Source: Xiphophorus maculatus
Taxonomy: Eukaryota; Chordata; Actinopteri; Cyprinodontiformes; Poeciliidae
Direction: 5' to 3'
DNA length: 64,000 bases
Assembly (NCBI RefSeq): GCF_002775205.1
Contig: NC_036447.1
Coordinates: forward strand, 7,180,501-7,244,500
The notes under the pieces were generated by a model. It was not told the origin of the DNA and did not search any database. It was given only the letters and a program-made list of their open reading frames with translations. How positions within the stretch are numbered: the first letter of the stretch is position 1; every line of letters begins with the position of its first letter. The position numbers and the translations under genes are program-made. Shown piece after piece: positions 35,801 to 48,600 of the stretch.

Positions 35801-38800
35801 TTTGTGCTATATTAGCAATAGCAATATATTTAGAAGAAATTTTATCTATGTTTTAATCTTTTTTCCTTTCAAAAGAATTATAAATGACAGTAAATAAATT
35901 TAAAAATGTTTTTTTTTTCATACATTCCTTCTGTGGCTTAACCTAAATTCAAAGTCAAGACGTAAAAAGTCAAGATTCCTGGCTAACATCACTCTGAACT
36001 ATGCAAATCCAAATTTTCCAAAATTAAATCTTGAAAAACAGAAAATTTGATTAATAGATAAAATCAATTTATCGCTCAACTCTACTTTCAGTACAAATAT
36101 ATCTTTTTAAACTTTCTGTTTGTGTGATTCCAACAGAGGATCCGATGATGATGATGAGTGGGAGGACACAGACGAGGAAGGCGACTTTGACTCTGATGGC
36201 GGTTTCTCAGGTGACGAGCACCTGGAGGGCGGCGGCCATGATGGAGAGTTTCTGTTCATGAACGAGGAGACAAAGAGTCGCTTCACAGAGTATTCGCTGA
36301 CTTCGTCTGTTATGAGGAGGAACGAGCAGCTCAGCCTGCTGGACGACCGCTTTGAAAAGGTCAGAGGTCACTACCGCTACACTGAGCACTGTTAGCAAAC
36401 TAGTCAAATAATTGGGTCATTAGCAGGACTTTGGAGAACTTCTCCGCATACAAAGGAGGTTCATCTAAAAGTCTGATGTTTAACATCGGGTGACTTTTCC
36501 AGAGTAAAAAGAGAAGTTATTAATCTGCTAATGAACCACGTTTATGATCCGGCGTTTTTGTTTTTCAGTTTTATCAACAGTTTGATGACGATGAGATCGG
36601 GGCTCTGGACAACGCCGAGCTGGAGGGCTTCATCGAACCGGACAGCGCCCGCCTGGAGGAAGTCATCAAGGATTACTTCAAGCAGAAAGCAAAAGAGTGA
36701 GATTCTTTCCTAGCCTCTTGTCGTTGATTCCTGTTACCGAATTTGTTTTTGTAGCAGCTTTATTGTGTTTTTGGGTCAGCTCTCTGAGGCCTGACGATTT
36801 GGGTCCAAAAGAACTTCCTGTTTTGAATGAGGAGGAAGATGAGGATGAAGAGGAGATGGAGACGGTTGTTTGTGAGGCTCCTCAGGAGAAGTGGGACTGT
36901 GAAACCATCATCAGTAAGTCTTTGTTCACGGTGGCTACCAGGAGAGGCACTTAACTTTTGATTCACATTTAGTAGCTTGAACTTTTCTAAATTATGTCAC
37001 ATTACAACCAAAAACTAATATAATTTAACTTAATGGTTCAACATAAAGTGGCACATAATTAAGATGGGAAATAAAAGCGATGCATAATTTTCAAAACTTT
37101 TCTACAAATAGAAAATTAAGATGTGCCTTTGCTGATGTGCTAAACTCTGATAACCTTTAAAAAATCTAAATAAGTTTAAGTCCTCTCATTGGTAAATAGA
37201 GACCACTTGTGTGTAATTTAACCTCAGAATAAATCTAGGTGTATAAGTCGGTCACTCATGTTGGAGAACATCGGTGACAGTGGCGTCCCCAAGAGGGGGA
37301 CCAAAGGGGCCATGGCCCCTTTTTGAAAACTGCTGGCCACACCACTGGGCCTCCACAGAATTATTTTCATGTTATAAAGAGGCATGCAGTCATCTTCTTC
37401 AATTAAGACACATACTTAAAAGCTAATAAATACATTTTTATTTTTTTACTTTTTTAGTTGTGACCCGCTAAAATTGTTACCTGTCTGCTCTGGCCACCAG
37501 GATGAAAATGAAAAATAAGCACATCAGTTGAGACCAAAATAAAAGTTGGTCTCAACTTTAAGGGGACAATAATGTCCCCTTAAAATACCTCAGAGCCTGG
37601 AAAAGGTTCCTGTGGTGCAAATATCTTGAAATTAAAAACTTACCAGAGTGTTACAGTTTGACAGTGTTGTAGTCAAGACCAACTAACCCAAGACCAAGAC
37701 TTTTAGGGTCCGAGACCAAGTAAAGACCAAGACCGAGGGAAGTAGAGACCAAGACCAGCGCCCCACGGTACATGACACAATAAAATGTGAAATATGATCA
37801 AAATTGCTTCTCAAATTGATTTGAAAGATTCACATTCCCATAAAAAACATCTAGATATTAAATACTTAGAGCTGAAATAAATTTAACCAATATTAAAAGC
37901 AGAACAAACTGTTTGTTCTGCGTTGCTTCCATCTCTGTGCTACAATTCCTTATGATTTATGCAGCGCAATTCTATTACTGACGATTAGACAGACATCTTC
38001 TGCCACTGCGCATGTCTGGAGCGCCGCGTGCGAGTGAAAGGTGGGGATGGGGAGAGTAACAAACAGGTAATTGGTAAGTCACGTTATTGCTTGGATTCTA
38101 GTCGGTGCGTTTTGCATGCAGTAAATACAAAGATGTTACTAATAAACTGGACAGTATGTTGTAAGTTTAGTGATATTTCCACAGTTGCAGTCTTGACTGG
38201 TCTTAAAATAAAATCCTGAGACCAAGACCAAGACCGGTCTGTACTACAACACTGTTAATTGAGGAAGAAATATTGTCTTAATTTATGTAACCCTACAACG
38301 TACCACTAGATGTCACTAAATCCTGGAAAATACAACATTAAATTCAGTCAGAAGTGAACAAACATCTACATTATTTTACCACCTGTGGTTTTTTTTTTCT
38401 AAATTAAGCATATTCATATGACAAGGGAGAATGTAATAACATCTTTGTTCACAAACGTCTGAGGCAAACGAAGGCCTAAATTATTTATTTTTACTAGAAA
38501 TTTTCTTACCAAATGTTTGAAATGCATTTTTTCACAGCAACACTGTAAAATATCAATTGTTTGAAGATATAAAGTGAATAAAAGACAATATTTAGAGGAT
38601 TTAGATGGATAAGGTCCAATCAGCCTCATATCTGTTTCCTTATTAGCATCAGTGATGAATTTGACTCTCGAATCTTATGAAGCTCCATCATCTCCATTGA
38701 CGAGAGGAAACACCTTCATCCTTGACATTAATTAAATTAACAGTCAACAACTGAGATAAAATATTGAAACTACAAAGAAATGCTGCTTTAGTTTAAATGT

Positions 38801-40808
38801 TAACCACATATTCTTGTTTTTCAGGTACGTACTCCAACTTGTTCAACAGACCTAAAGTCATTGAAGAACCAGCAAAGGTATCAAAAATACAATCATTTAC
38901 ACACATTAAGTAAGATGCACACATGAACCAGAAATAGTGAGTTAATTTTCCTATATGTGGTGTGCTTTGACCTGTCAGGTTTAAATATCCCAGAACATAA
39001 CTTATTTGTTTTGATAAGTTGTACAGTTGCAAGAGTTGCCAACTGCTGTGGTGCTGCTTGGTTTGCTACATTTTACTGGTTTCCCGTCCTAAAATTGAGA
39101 ACTTGTTTAGCAGCAAACTAAATTGAACTAATTATGAGTTTGTTTAATTAAGCAGAGTCAAATATCCGAGGTCGACTAATCAGACAGAAACCTTCTTGTC
39201 TGTCTGCAGCCAAAGGCGATCCGTGTGTCCGGTAAGACGGGCATCCCTCTGGACGTCCTGCCCTCCAGGGGCCTCACAGCCAAGCAAGCGGAGCGCATGA
39301 CGAGAATCAACGACTCGGATCTGCCGCGCGTGTCGACGCAGGCCCGAAACAAAGAGGAGAGCAAAGAGGAGAGGAGGGCGAGGAAGCAGGCCATCAAAGA
39401 CGAGCGGAAGGTGAGGAAACCTCGAAGAGCCTCTGGTTTGGCTTTGTTTGTCGTTTGTTGAGTCGGATAAGCGTGATCGTCAAAGATCGTTGAGCTAACG
39501 TAAGGATTTCCATCGTCAAAAAGCAGATTCGTGTACCTGTTACCATGGTAACACATGCAGAGTTTTCTTAAAGCTCAAAGAAAGGCAAAAACTGAGCTGT
39601 TTTATTCTGAGATACCACTCAAAGATCATCTTCTGCAGAGAAAGATTACTCTAAAGTTTTTTTCCTGTTTTAATCTCCAGTTTCTACATTACAGCTAGAA
39701 ACCATTATGTCTGGAAAAAAAAAAAAAAAGATGATTTCCTCAGGAATGTTTCTCCAAACTGCTAAAAATCACAATCTGGATGGCAGAAAGTGAACAGACT
39801 TATTTACAGTATTTCTGCTGGGTTGAATCATTTCCATCTTTGTATTATTTGTATTATTATAAAAAGAAAAAGAAACCCTGAAAGCTGCTGCTTTGTCAGG
39901 CGATACCTGCAACATTTTAACAACTAAATGTTATATATTTAGTATTGTGGCTTCAATTGTTCCTCTTATGGCATCCAAAGCTGTTTTACACTAGAACATT
40001 GAACCATAGGTTGATTTACTGGGAACCAACGTTTTACCACTTGGGATCAATCTTCATTGTTGGTTAGTTGCAGTTTTACTATCAATTATTTTCATAATCG
40101 ATTTATTCTGATGATTTATCAGATAAAAAAGTGGCACATCTTGCATATTTATTTAACCACTTAAAGATTTTTATATAATGTTAGAAATACAATAAAAGTG
40201 CAAATAATTAAATTCTCTTTTCAAGTTGCTTAAAATGCAATAACGTAGCATTCCTTTAACATACGGTTGATGCAAAGAATGCATCTGCAGCTGAAAAATA
40301 CTTCTATGTGAAAAGCTGAACCTTTTCTGCTTTCCTTATTTATTTTGTACAATTTTGGTTTAGTTGCTATTTTTGCAGATTGCCTTTGAGTCTCTAGATT
40401 CCAGTTAAGGATTCACAATCATTTCAGCCACATATAAAGTCAGATTTGCCAAAGAAACCCAGATATATCTTGAAGTTCCAGACAAGTTTATCGATAAGCA
40501 AAGATGGGTCAAAGCAATATTTTCATTACAGCTAATGCATCTTTAGCCACGATTTATTTATTTTAAGGGCACCACTTGTTTATTTTGCTTGACAAAAGGT
40601 GAACAGAGACACTCCCTGCCAGATGAGAAAACACTGCAACAGAAGCTCAACATTTGGATATACTTTGAATATTCTTTTTTTTTTTTTTTTTTTTTAGGAG
40701 AGGAGAGTGGAGAAGAAAGCGAACAAGTTGGCGTTCAAGGAGGAGAAAGTGCGACAGGAGAAGCAAATGTTGAACTTAAGGACAAACATTCAGGGCCTGA
40801 AGCTGTAG
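32836..40808 (+). CDS. ltv1: LTV1 ribosome biogenesis factor
   Basis: LTV1 is an assembly factor of the pre-40S ribosomal subunit that helps place small-subunit head proteins and leaves on phosphorylation. Coding exons: 32836-32838 (the ATG alone), 33308-33439, 34203-34406, 35279-35366, 35535-35667, 36137-36359, 36569-36696, 36780-36913, 38825-38877, 39210-39410, 40698-40808; 469 aa against about 475 in human, all phases consistent. Conserved blocks: PHRKKKSFIEKKKAVTFHLV at the start, FFDDDYNYLQHLKE, LPSSVFASEFEEDVGLLNKA, acidic stretches (DDDDEWEDTDEEGD), ETKSRFTEYS.TSSVMRRNEQL, DDDEIGALDNAELEG, EKWDCETI, SGKTGIPLDVLPSRGLTAKQ and a basic C-terminal helix. No breaks were seen. The last exon follows an unusually long T tract. 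The 3' end converges with ifngr1. Confidence 0.97.
33629..33850. repeat. half copy of the palindromic CACTGCAAAAACAC element
   Basis: It starts CACTGCAAAAACACAAAATC and runs through AACTTTTCAGCAAGATATAG to about the element's centre (TTATTTCACTTATAG). The inverse half is missing. It lies in ltv1 intron 2. Confidence 0.7.
37261..37440. repeat. third copy of the GTGGCGTCCCCAAG repeat
   Basis: CAGTGGCGTCCCCAAGAGGG, GGGGCCATGGCCCC, TTTTTGAAAACTGCTGGCC and AGAGGCATGCAGTCAT follow the same order as the two copies at 860-1560. It lies in ltv1 intron 8. Confidence 0.65.
37661..38255. mobile_element. non-autonomous DNA transposon with ACAGTGTTGTAGT inverted ends
   Basis: The left end is ACAGTGTTGTAGTCAAGACC and the right end is GTACTACAACACTGT, inverted repeats. 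Both flanks carry clustered AAGACCAAGACC words. A central GC-rich patch contains CTGGAGCGCCGCGTGCGAG. No transposase frame is present. It lies in ltv1 intron 8. Confidence 0.7.
40060..40435. repeat. fragment of the GCAGCTAACAATTAT hAT-like family
   Basis: The left part reads TTAGTTGCAGTTTTACTATC with TTTTCATAATCGATTTATTC, and the right part reads CACAATCATTTCAGCCACAT. The order matches 9155-9985. It lies in the last ltv1 intron. Confidence 0.5.
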
Positions 40809-41213
40809 CTGCCGACCGACCGCTGACGTTCTGCACGAACGTTTCACCTGGTGGCCTTTCCAGTGGACAGCTTCCTCTCTTCAGTGAAACTGAGAAGCTC
40901 GGATAACAGGACGGCGTTGACCTACGGAGTATCTGGGTGACTGCAAAGCCAAAACAAATAATCCTCCTCCCCCCCAAAAAAAGAAGAAGCAAGCAACTGG
41001 TTGAATGCATAAAACAGGTTCCACAGGAGGAACGGGTGTTTTATTTGCGTCAAAAACTGGACTGCTCTGGGAATGTTAATGAGTTATTTAACCGAGCAGC
41101 CATCCAGTGTCTTGTATATCTCTATTAAAAAACATTATGTAGAAAATAATCGCTTTCTGCATTTTTCTGACAGTTTAACAATCGCCTGCCTTCACAAACT
41201 GCAAAAAGATGGC

Positions 41214-41219
41214 AATAAA
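41214..41219 (+). terminator. candidate ltv1 polyadenylation signal
   Basis: AATAAA 406 bases after the ltv1 stop, in GGCAATAAAAAGC. A second AATAAA lies near 41260. Confidence 0.5.
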
Positions 41220-41246
41220 AAGCACTTTAAAAATATATACAAATAC

Positions 41247-41252
41247 TTTATT
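41247..41252 (-). terminator. candidate ifngr1 polyadenylation signal
   Basis: Plus-strand TTTATT (minus AATAAA) 1.35 kb downstream of the ifngr1 stop. Nearer alternatives exist at about 41628-41633, so the 3' end is not certain. Confidence 0.35.
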
Positions 41253-41939
41253 GTGGGCAATAAAAGAATCCATTTTGACAACTTGTAATAAATCTGGCAA
41301 CATGGAGGTTAAAGGACTACAACCCAACAAAAAGAGATAAATGATGCAAAATTGGTGACGATAATATACAAAATTTAAGCAAATATGAATACATAAAATC
41401 ACAAAAATCACCAATTCTTCATGAAGTCATTTATGGTTTATAAACTAAAGATCTAAAATGTTTTTCTTTGTGGAGTTGACCTGCCTTCATAGCAGGGAGA
41501 TTCTGGTTGTGCAACATGTTGACCTTCCTCCATCTCATGCAAACAAGGATGGAAGAAAACCTGTTCTACAAAAGCAGGAGACTGCAGTCACTTTGAGCGC
41601 AGTGAGGATAAAATTAACATTCAATCATTTATTAAAATACTAACTTAAGATAGCAGCTCTAGAAAAAAGAGAAACAATCCTTCAGTGGCGTCACGTAAAC
41701 GTCTATAAAAAACTTCTGGAGCCAGTTTTACAAGTCGAATAGTTTCCATCGCAGTCATCTTGGGTGCGACTGTTTCACATGCCGACTGCCGTTTAGTTTG
41801 ATCAGGTAATAAAACATTAAATAAGGTTAAAGTTTAACTTTTGGCAGATTAATCAGCGCTAATAGTCGAAACCTGTCACTGAAGATTGAGTGGCCATGAG
41901 CCGCCTCTCTAATCAGAATAATCCCTAAAGAAAGATGCT

Positions 41940-42376
41940 TTAAAGCTGCAGTATACAACTTTTACTAAATGGTTTTTACATATTAAAACTGTCAGCATGT
42001 GGGAGAATCTGTGAAAAGATTTACAATTCCTTGTCAAAAATAACCAATCAGAGCCAGGAGGAGGGTCTTAGCGCTGTCAATCATCCTCGTGGTAATGGCA
42101 AAGAAATCACTCACTGTTACAGGAAACTTTGGTTATCCAAAGTCATTGCTTCCCATGCCAACTAGCCTAAGCATTCACAATAGGTTTTACTGCACACAGC
42201 CATGATTGACAGCGCTAAGACCCGCCTCCTAGCTCTGATTGGCTGTTTGTAGTAAGTACTGTGGGAAGGTAGAGGAGCTTTTTTTTTCACAGATCATCTG
42301 TCTCATACTTTACTGTCAAGACAAATATGTAAAGTTTTTTTATTATTATTATAAGTTGCTTAGTGCAACTTTAGCA
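41940..42376. mobile_element. inverted-repeat element with TTAAAGCTGCA ends
   Basis: The left end TTTAAAGCTGCAGTATACAA and the right end TTGCTTAGTGCAACTTTAGC are imperfect inverted repeats. Inside, ACCAATCAGAGCCAGGAGGA with GGGTCTTAGCGCTGTCAAT faces its inverse, ATTGACAGCGCTAAGACCC and CTCTGATTGGCTG. It lies in the presumed ifngr1 3' UTR. A longer relative is at 56387-57222. Confidence 0.65.
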
Positions 42377-42604
42377 TCTATTGCACCTGTTAATATGCTT
42401 CAGGAAGCATCCAGAAAGGCAGCGTCCTCAACCTGATGCGTCTCCACTATGAGGTCATGGATGGAAAAATGTATTTCCTTCCTGTCACTTTAAGAGTGCT
42501 TCGATGTCCCAAACATCGGTGTCCCTTTATATTCCCTGAGGTACATGTGAGGCTTGCTGTTGAAGCACCAACTAAAAAGGAAAGAATCCCAGAAGCGGTT
42601 CCTT

Positions 42605-45600
42605 TTAGTTCCCATGGTAACCAATGACCGGCTCTCCGTCGCCCAGGTCCGTCTGCGAGTATGCATGTGGCCGGTCATACGGCGAGCTTTCCTCTTCCGT
42701 GGAAGATAAGGAAACGCACTCCGTCTTCACGGAGCCGTCTGGAGAGTCGTCGTCCGTCCCGTTTGCCCCCGACACGAAACTCTCCAGGTCCAGGTTCGGG
42801 ATGCTCTCCTCCAAATAGCCTCCATCCGCGTAGTTTCCGTTGGTCCGACAGTCGTAATCACCGGCGCCGTCGTCCGGTTCCGGTTGCTCACAGAAGTTCT
42901 CGTCCTCTGAGACGAGCGAAGTCGTCTCGACAGGCGGAGAGACGACGGAGACTGGACTGTTCTCTGGATTCACATGCGGGGTAAAGAAACTCTGCCGTTC
43001 ACCGTTTCCCTCTGAATTCTCCTGTTAAGAATTGGAAACAAGCAAGCAGTCAGCTGGACGGCATGAATCAGGGACAATGTAGGAAAAAATACATTTCCCC
43101 CAGAAATCTCTGAAATTTTTTTGATTAATCTCAAGATTTTTTTTAGAAAAAGACAAAAAAATAACAAAAATTTTGAGATTCATCTCATATTTTCTAGAAA
43201 TACTTGGAAATTTCTGAGTTTGAAAAGTAAAAAAATTTTAGAAAAAAAACTAAAATTTTGAGATCTCAGAAACTTTCTGGAAAAAAACATGGAAATTTCT
43301 GAGTTTGAAAATTCCAAAGATGTTTTGAAATTAAGTTAAACATCTGAGATATTTCTAGCAAATTTTTTAACTTTTCAAACTCAGAAATTTCATTTTTTTC
43401 TATAGAATTTGAGAATTTTTCCCCCCATAAACTTAGGAAAATTACTTTTGTTTGTTTTTCTTAGAAAATTTCTAAGATTAGTCTCAACATGTCAGTTTTT
43501 TTGGTGGAAATTTACTCTTTTTCTAGGTACATTGGATCCAATATGCTGGGAGGTTTGCCACAAGAAAAGAAAAATGTTGATTCCTCCGATTACCCGGATT
43601 TTTGGCATTGGTATCTTCGTGGTCCAGGCCTCCACCTTACAGACGACGGCTACTGCTACGATGATTATGATGAGAAAAATGGACCCCAAAATGATGGCGA
43701 ACATTACCAGTCCATCAACTTCTGCACCTAAAATACAAGCAGGGATAGTGATCAGGTTAGGGAAAATGCCTTTCTGTTTGAATTTTAAAACATGTCTGTT
43801 GGTTATTTTATTTCAATTTAATCAAGATCAGTCTTTTTATTCAAATTGGTTTCAATAAGTTTACAATCTGACAATAATTTAGTAATTGATTATTCTGTGA
43901 CTTATTCTGATGATTAATTAGATTTTTTAAAAATGGTCACAGTCTGCAGATTTTTCATTTAGCCACTAGAGCTTATTTAATATATTTACAAATAAATTTA
44001 AAAAATCATCAATCCAAGCTCTAATTAAGGCAAACGTAAGTCTTTGATAGATTTTGGAGTTAGAGATATGGATTCCATTTGATCAATAATATATAGTTTG
44101 ATATCAGAATCATTAGACAAATATGTGAATAATTAGAGCAAAATGTAAGATTTCTATATGGCGGCCATTTTGAATTTGAAGTAAATGCCTTTTGAAAAGA
44201 GGAATATCTGAGGAGTATCTGTGCTAAACATGGTGTCTGTTTCACCACTGGAAACCTGTCATGGTATGATCCATGTTTTAATGCAACCTTTTCTTTATTT
44301 CCAGTAGATACTTACCTTGTTTTTCAGAGCAGTATTCCTTCGTCTCTTTGAACTCTATTTGGTTAACACGCAACGGTTCAAACCACAGGGAGCCCTTTAA
44401 GGTGACGCACTCCACCGTCACGTCGAGTTTGCAGGTTTCGTCTGATGCTCTGCATGTCTCTGTAAACTGAAATCACATAATTGTCACAAGTATTAGTGTT
44501 TGGTATCCCAGAAGTCCTATTTGGATGAATTAAGTGAATACAAACTGAGCTCTAACAAGCTGCAATATTGTGCAAATACACAATATTGTGCAAATACAGT
44601 CTGCATGGCTAAATCTTAACAGGTTCCTCCTCTCCAATTCTGTGAAGCTGAAGCTCAGTCTAGTTCACATGTAGACAGATAATTAGGAAAACAAATACAT
44701 TTTTATGTGATTTGGCATTTTATCCACAAAAAAAACCTTAGTTTAATGTCCATAAAAACAATTATTTATAAAAACTCTCAAAAAGGAGATTTGAGCAAAC
44801 ATTTTGTTTGTGTGTACACATGGGAAAATGGAGATTTAGGTTCCCATGCGTTATCATCTGCAACCAACAACTCACCACATATTTCCTTTCATATGATTCC
44901 CAATCGATGTTTGTATGTTTTATTAACTTTATACTCTAAAATCCAATTTAAAAGTAGTTCAACTTTTAAATGAACTTGCTGATGCCATGTTTAATTACTA
45001 ACAGGAAGTGGAGGTTGTTAGAAGCAATCTGATTGGCTGACAGGTTTTAGCTTTGCGCTACACTGCCCCCTATAGGCAGTGCAGCACAAATTTGCTCAGG
45101 GGCGAATTTGTGCGAGTTTATTTGGATAAAAGCTTTTTTGAAATGAGTCCTGTGTGTAAAATATTTTTTTAAAACGATATGGCGAACATATTTGTTTCTA
45201 TAAAGACTCGGCTTGGTGTGTGCAAAGCCTTAGACAGCAGATTTAAACTCAAAGAACCAGAAGGTGCTTTCCAATCTCCTCTGCTCATAAATCTGTTATC
45301 CAACATCCAAACTTTGCCATTTATGAAGCTCAACTTAGTCACCACCCTATAAAATACTGGACTAACAAACCAATAAAATACATGTCTCCCATTTAAAGGT
45401 GGTTGCATATTTAATTCTCTCAAAAGCTTGTGATAACTAACATTTTAAATGAGCTACACATATTATCTAAGTGGTGCAGTTTCAACAGAGATCAGATGCA
45501 ACACACTAGCATGGAAAGATGATTTCTTTTGCGGTGATTACATTGCGAAACTGATATAAAATCACTCCAAACTTTGAGAAAATTTGAGACAATGACAGAT

Positions 45601-48600
45601 TTTAAACATAGGAACAGAAATGTTAGCGTCAACTTGAGGATGAAGAGAGATCAGGATTACAGCCTGGTGTTTTACAGCTATCAAATATTAGCGTGCAATC
45701 TTTTCACTGTAAAAAAAAACAAAACTAAAGGAACACAGTTTACAATGGTAGCTTACTTACAGTGTTTTCAGATGATGAAACACTGTAATCGAGAGCAGCG
45801 TTACTGTTTGGTGAGACAGTCCTCTTCAATTCGTCGTAGAAATGGAGGGGATTTGGGAACTTCACAGAAGCCCCCTCTTCGGTCTTGTGTACCTTCACAT
45901 CAGGAAAATCCAACGAACCTAAAAGAAGGTTATTTAAACCGTTTATTTGACTGGCTCCTTTCACCTGAAATCCAAGTCAAGCATCCTGCGAGAGCATCAG
46001 GAAGCTGGCTGGAAACCAGTGCAAACACCACAATCCAGCTCCAGTCAAGCTTCAGCGCCATGCAACCGTATTCATAACCTTCATTTATTCCTCCCACAAA
46101 AACGTGTTTGTGTGTTAAACTAACGCAAAGTGGCTTACAGTAAAGAAATAGAAGGAAATAAAAAACATGGTTTTTACTCGCTAAATTAATTATTTAGTTG
46201 GAGACCGTGTGGTTTATAAATGAATGAATAATACGGTGAAATATGACTCTGAAAATATAAAATGTATATTTTTTACAACTGTGAAAGGCCAAATAACCCA
46301 AATTATTGCACTTAATTTTTTTGTTTGTGCAGTTTTACAAATGGCACCCCATAAAAGTCTGCTAAATGCTGAGTCGCTGAGCATGCTGAATGATTTTACT
46401 TACATTTCTTATCAACTGATTTTAAATGGTTGAAGGAGAAGGACTGTGACCGAACGGCTTCAGACTGTTCGCCTCCTTGGAAGGCTGTTACGTCAACAAC
46501 CATGAAAGACAGGTAGCGTTCCTTAGAGCCGAACACAAACTGGCGGAGGTCGTAGTGGTGGTCTCTTGTATTTGCTTCAAAAGACCTTCGATCAAAGCAA
46601 GAAAACAAAACAATCGTTTAATTTCATTAATATTGCTCTAAATCAAAGAGAGAAAGAACAGTAGGGTGAGCAACAGCAGATACTTACCCTACAGCGCTAG
46701 ATCCAGTGATATTTACTCGGAAAATGGTTTGAGGTTGATGTTTACTGTAATCCCAGCTAACTGTGGTATTCAGGTTTATGCAATTCACCATCACATTTGA
46801 TGGAGGTGGAACTGCAAAGAAGAAAAGCAAATAAGAGTTGTAATACTCTGAAAGACGATTATCTTATAGACTTCTGTTTTTTGGCAAATATAGGTATTTC
46901 ATATTCTACTCGTCCTCTGGTGCATTAAACGGAGTTAAGTAAACCAGAACTTCAACAATAAGCTCTATTCAAAATATTGTAAATAAAACTATTTCCATAA
47001 TTAAACCAAAACGACTCAGAACTGGCCTAAAAGTCCTCCTCCACGCCTGTGGGGGCGCCACAACAAAACCCACTGAAGGAAACGAAACAAAGATGATAAA
47101 AGAGCAACATCCTTCTTCGCAAAATGTAAACAAAAATGGAGTGGTGTCTGATTTTAGAGGCTGTAAGATTTCTATTTTGTCTTTGGTAAAACACCACAAT
47201 CCATTTCTCACTCTAGAGTTTAACTTCTGTGTTTGTTTTTGTTGTATTTACCCAGAATGCCCTGCGCTATAGTCTACTTCCTGCTTTTGGAGCCATCTCC
47301 AGTCTGCTTCAACCAAACCCAGACCTATGTTTTTAGCCGGACCAGAACTTGGTTTTTTTTGGTCCAAATCAGAGTTGGATTGCAGAATCACACCAAACAT
47401 CCTAGACAAACAAACTAGAGTTTGATTAAAGCGAACTAAACAGGGCTGGTGTGAACACACCCTTAGGAAACATGAGGTTGTACCCAAATTCAAAGGCGAA
47501 ACCCCCACTTAACATTCTGTCATACCTGCTCAGAAAAAGATCTGCATAGTTCAAACAGCAAAACTCGGAGCCATCAGGGTTATAATTTTCAAAAACAAGT
47601 CAGACTGCTGCCCAAAGCTATAATAGAGTTTTACGCAACACATACGGTAACACTTTGTACTGCATCCAGGATCTGAAGGCCTTGAGGTGACAGATGACAG
47701 CAACTGGTTTACTGCTGTTCAGCATTCCAGTTACCGTTTCTCACTGCCAGAGCAGGAATCCAGTGCGGGCGATTCGGCAGATGGGAAAAAATCATCACAG
47801 ACCAAATCTAATGCCCCGTTTTTCAGAAAAACCTCCGTTTATAACGAGTTTTTAGTTAAAGTGGAAATCAGTTTTTTATTTCTCCTGTCAGAAAATGACC
47901 ACAGCCGGACAGGAAACCTGCAACAATGGTAATAAAAAATGTATTTAAAAAATGTAGGGCTGAAGCGATTAATCGTGATGAATCGATTTTTGAAATAATC
48001 AACTAACTTAGCTATTAATCCGTAGCTAAACTATGTAATTTCCAAAAAGAACAACATATTGAGATTTGTAATTAAACCAAAACTGTAAAAAAATAAATAT
48101 ATATGCACATTTTAAATTAAAGATGAAAAAGAAAGTACTCAACACTACTGATGAGGCCAGTTTTAGTAAAGAAAATCTTTTATGCCCCTTTTTGCTATCC
48201 AATAATCGGTTAATCCAAAAAGTAAACAGATCGGTCGTACACTGCATTGATGTTAAGTCGAGCAATATTATTGTATTTTGGGAATTGTTTTTTTAATGAA
48301 TTGATTTGTTTATTTTCATCTTTTAATGTATTGTACTGTAAAAAAAAAAAAAAAGTTTAAGTGGTTAAATAAAAAAGAAATCTGCAAAATGTGTCAAATT
48401 TTTTCCAGTTGTCAGAATGATTGATTACTATTGATTGATCAATAGATGAGGACGGCTGGTGATGCCAGTTGTTCTCTGGATCGAAGCAGAACCATTAGCA
48501 GAGAAACAGCTACATCCTTTCCTCCCATTTAACATAATTAGCATTTAAACCAACAACTAAGAAAACAAAAATCATGGCTGTGTTTTTTGTTTCGTTTGTT

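Noticed and set aside
39176-39556. 126-codon minus frame
   Set aside because: It is the antisense of ltv1 exon 10 and its flanks.
40589-41010. Plus 105-codon and minus 91-codon frames
   Set aside because: They overlap the last ltv1 exon out of frame or antisense; the true frame ends at 40808.
42624-42984. Plus frames with Ser/Arg-rich translation
   Set aside because: Antisense of the ifngr1 cytoplasmic exon, whose minus frame carries the YDRPHA motif.
45574-46077. 167-codon plus frame
   Set aside because: It covers an ifngr1 exon (45761-45918) antisense and intron DNA; no domain content.
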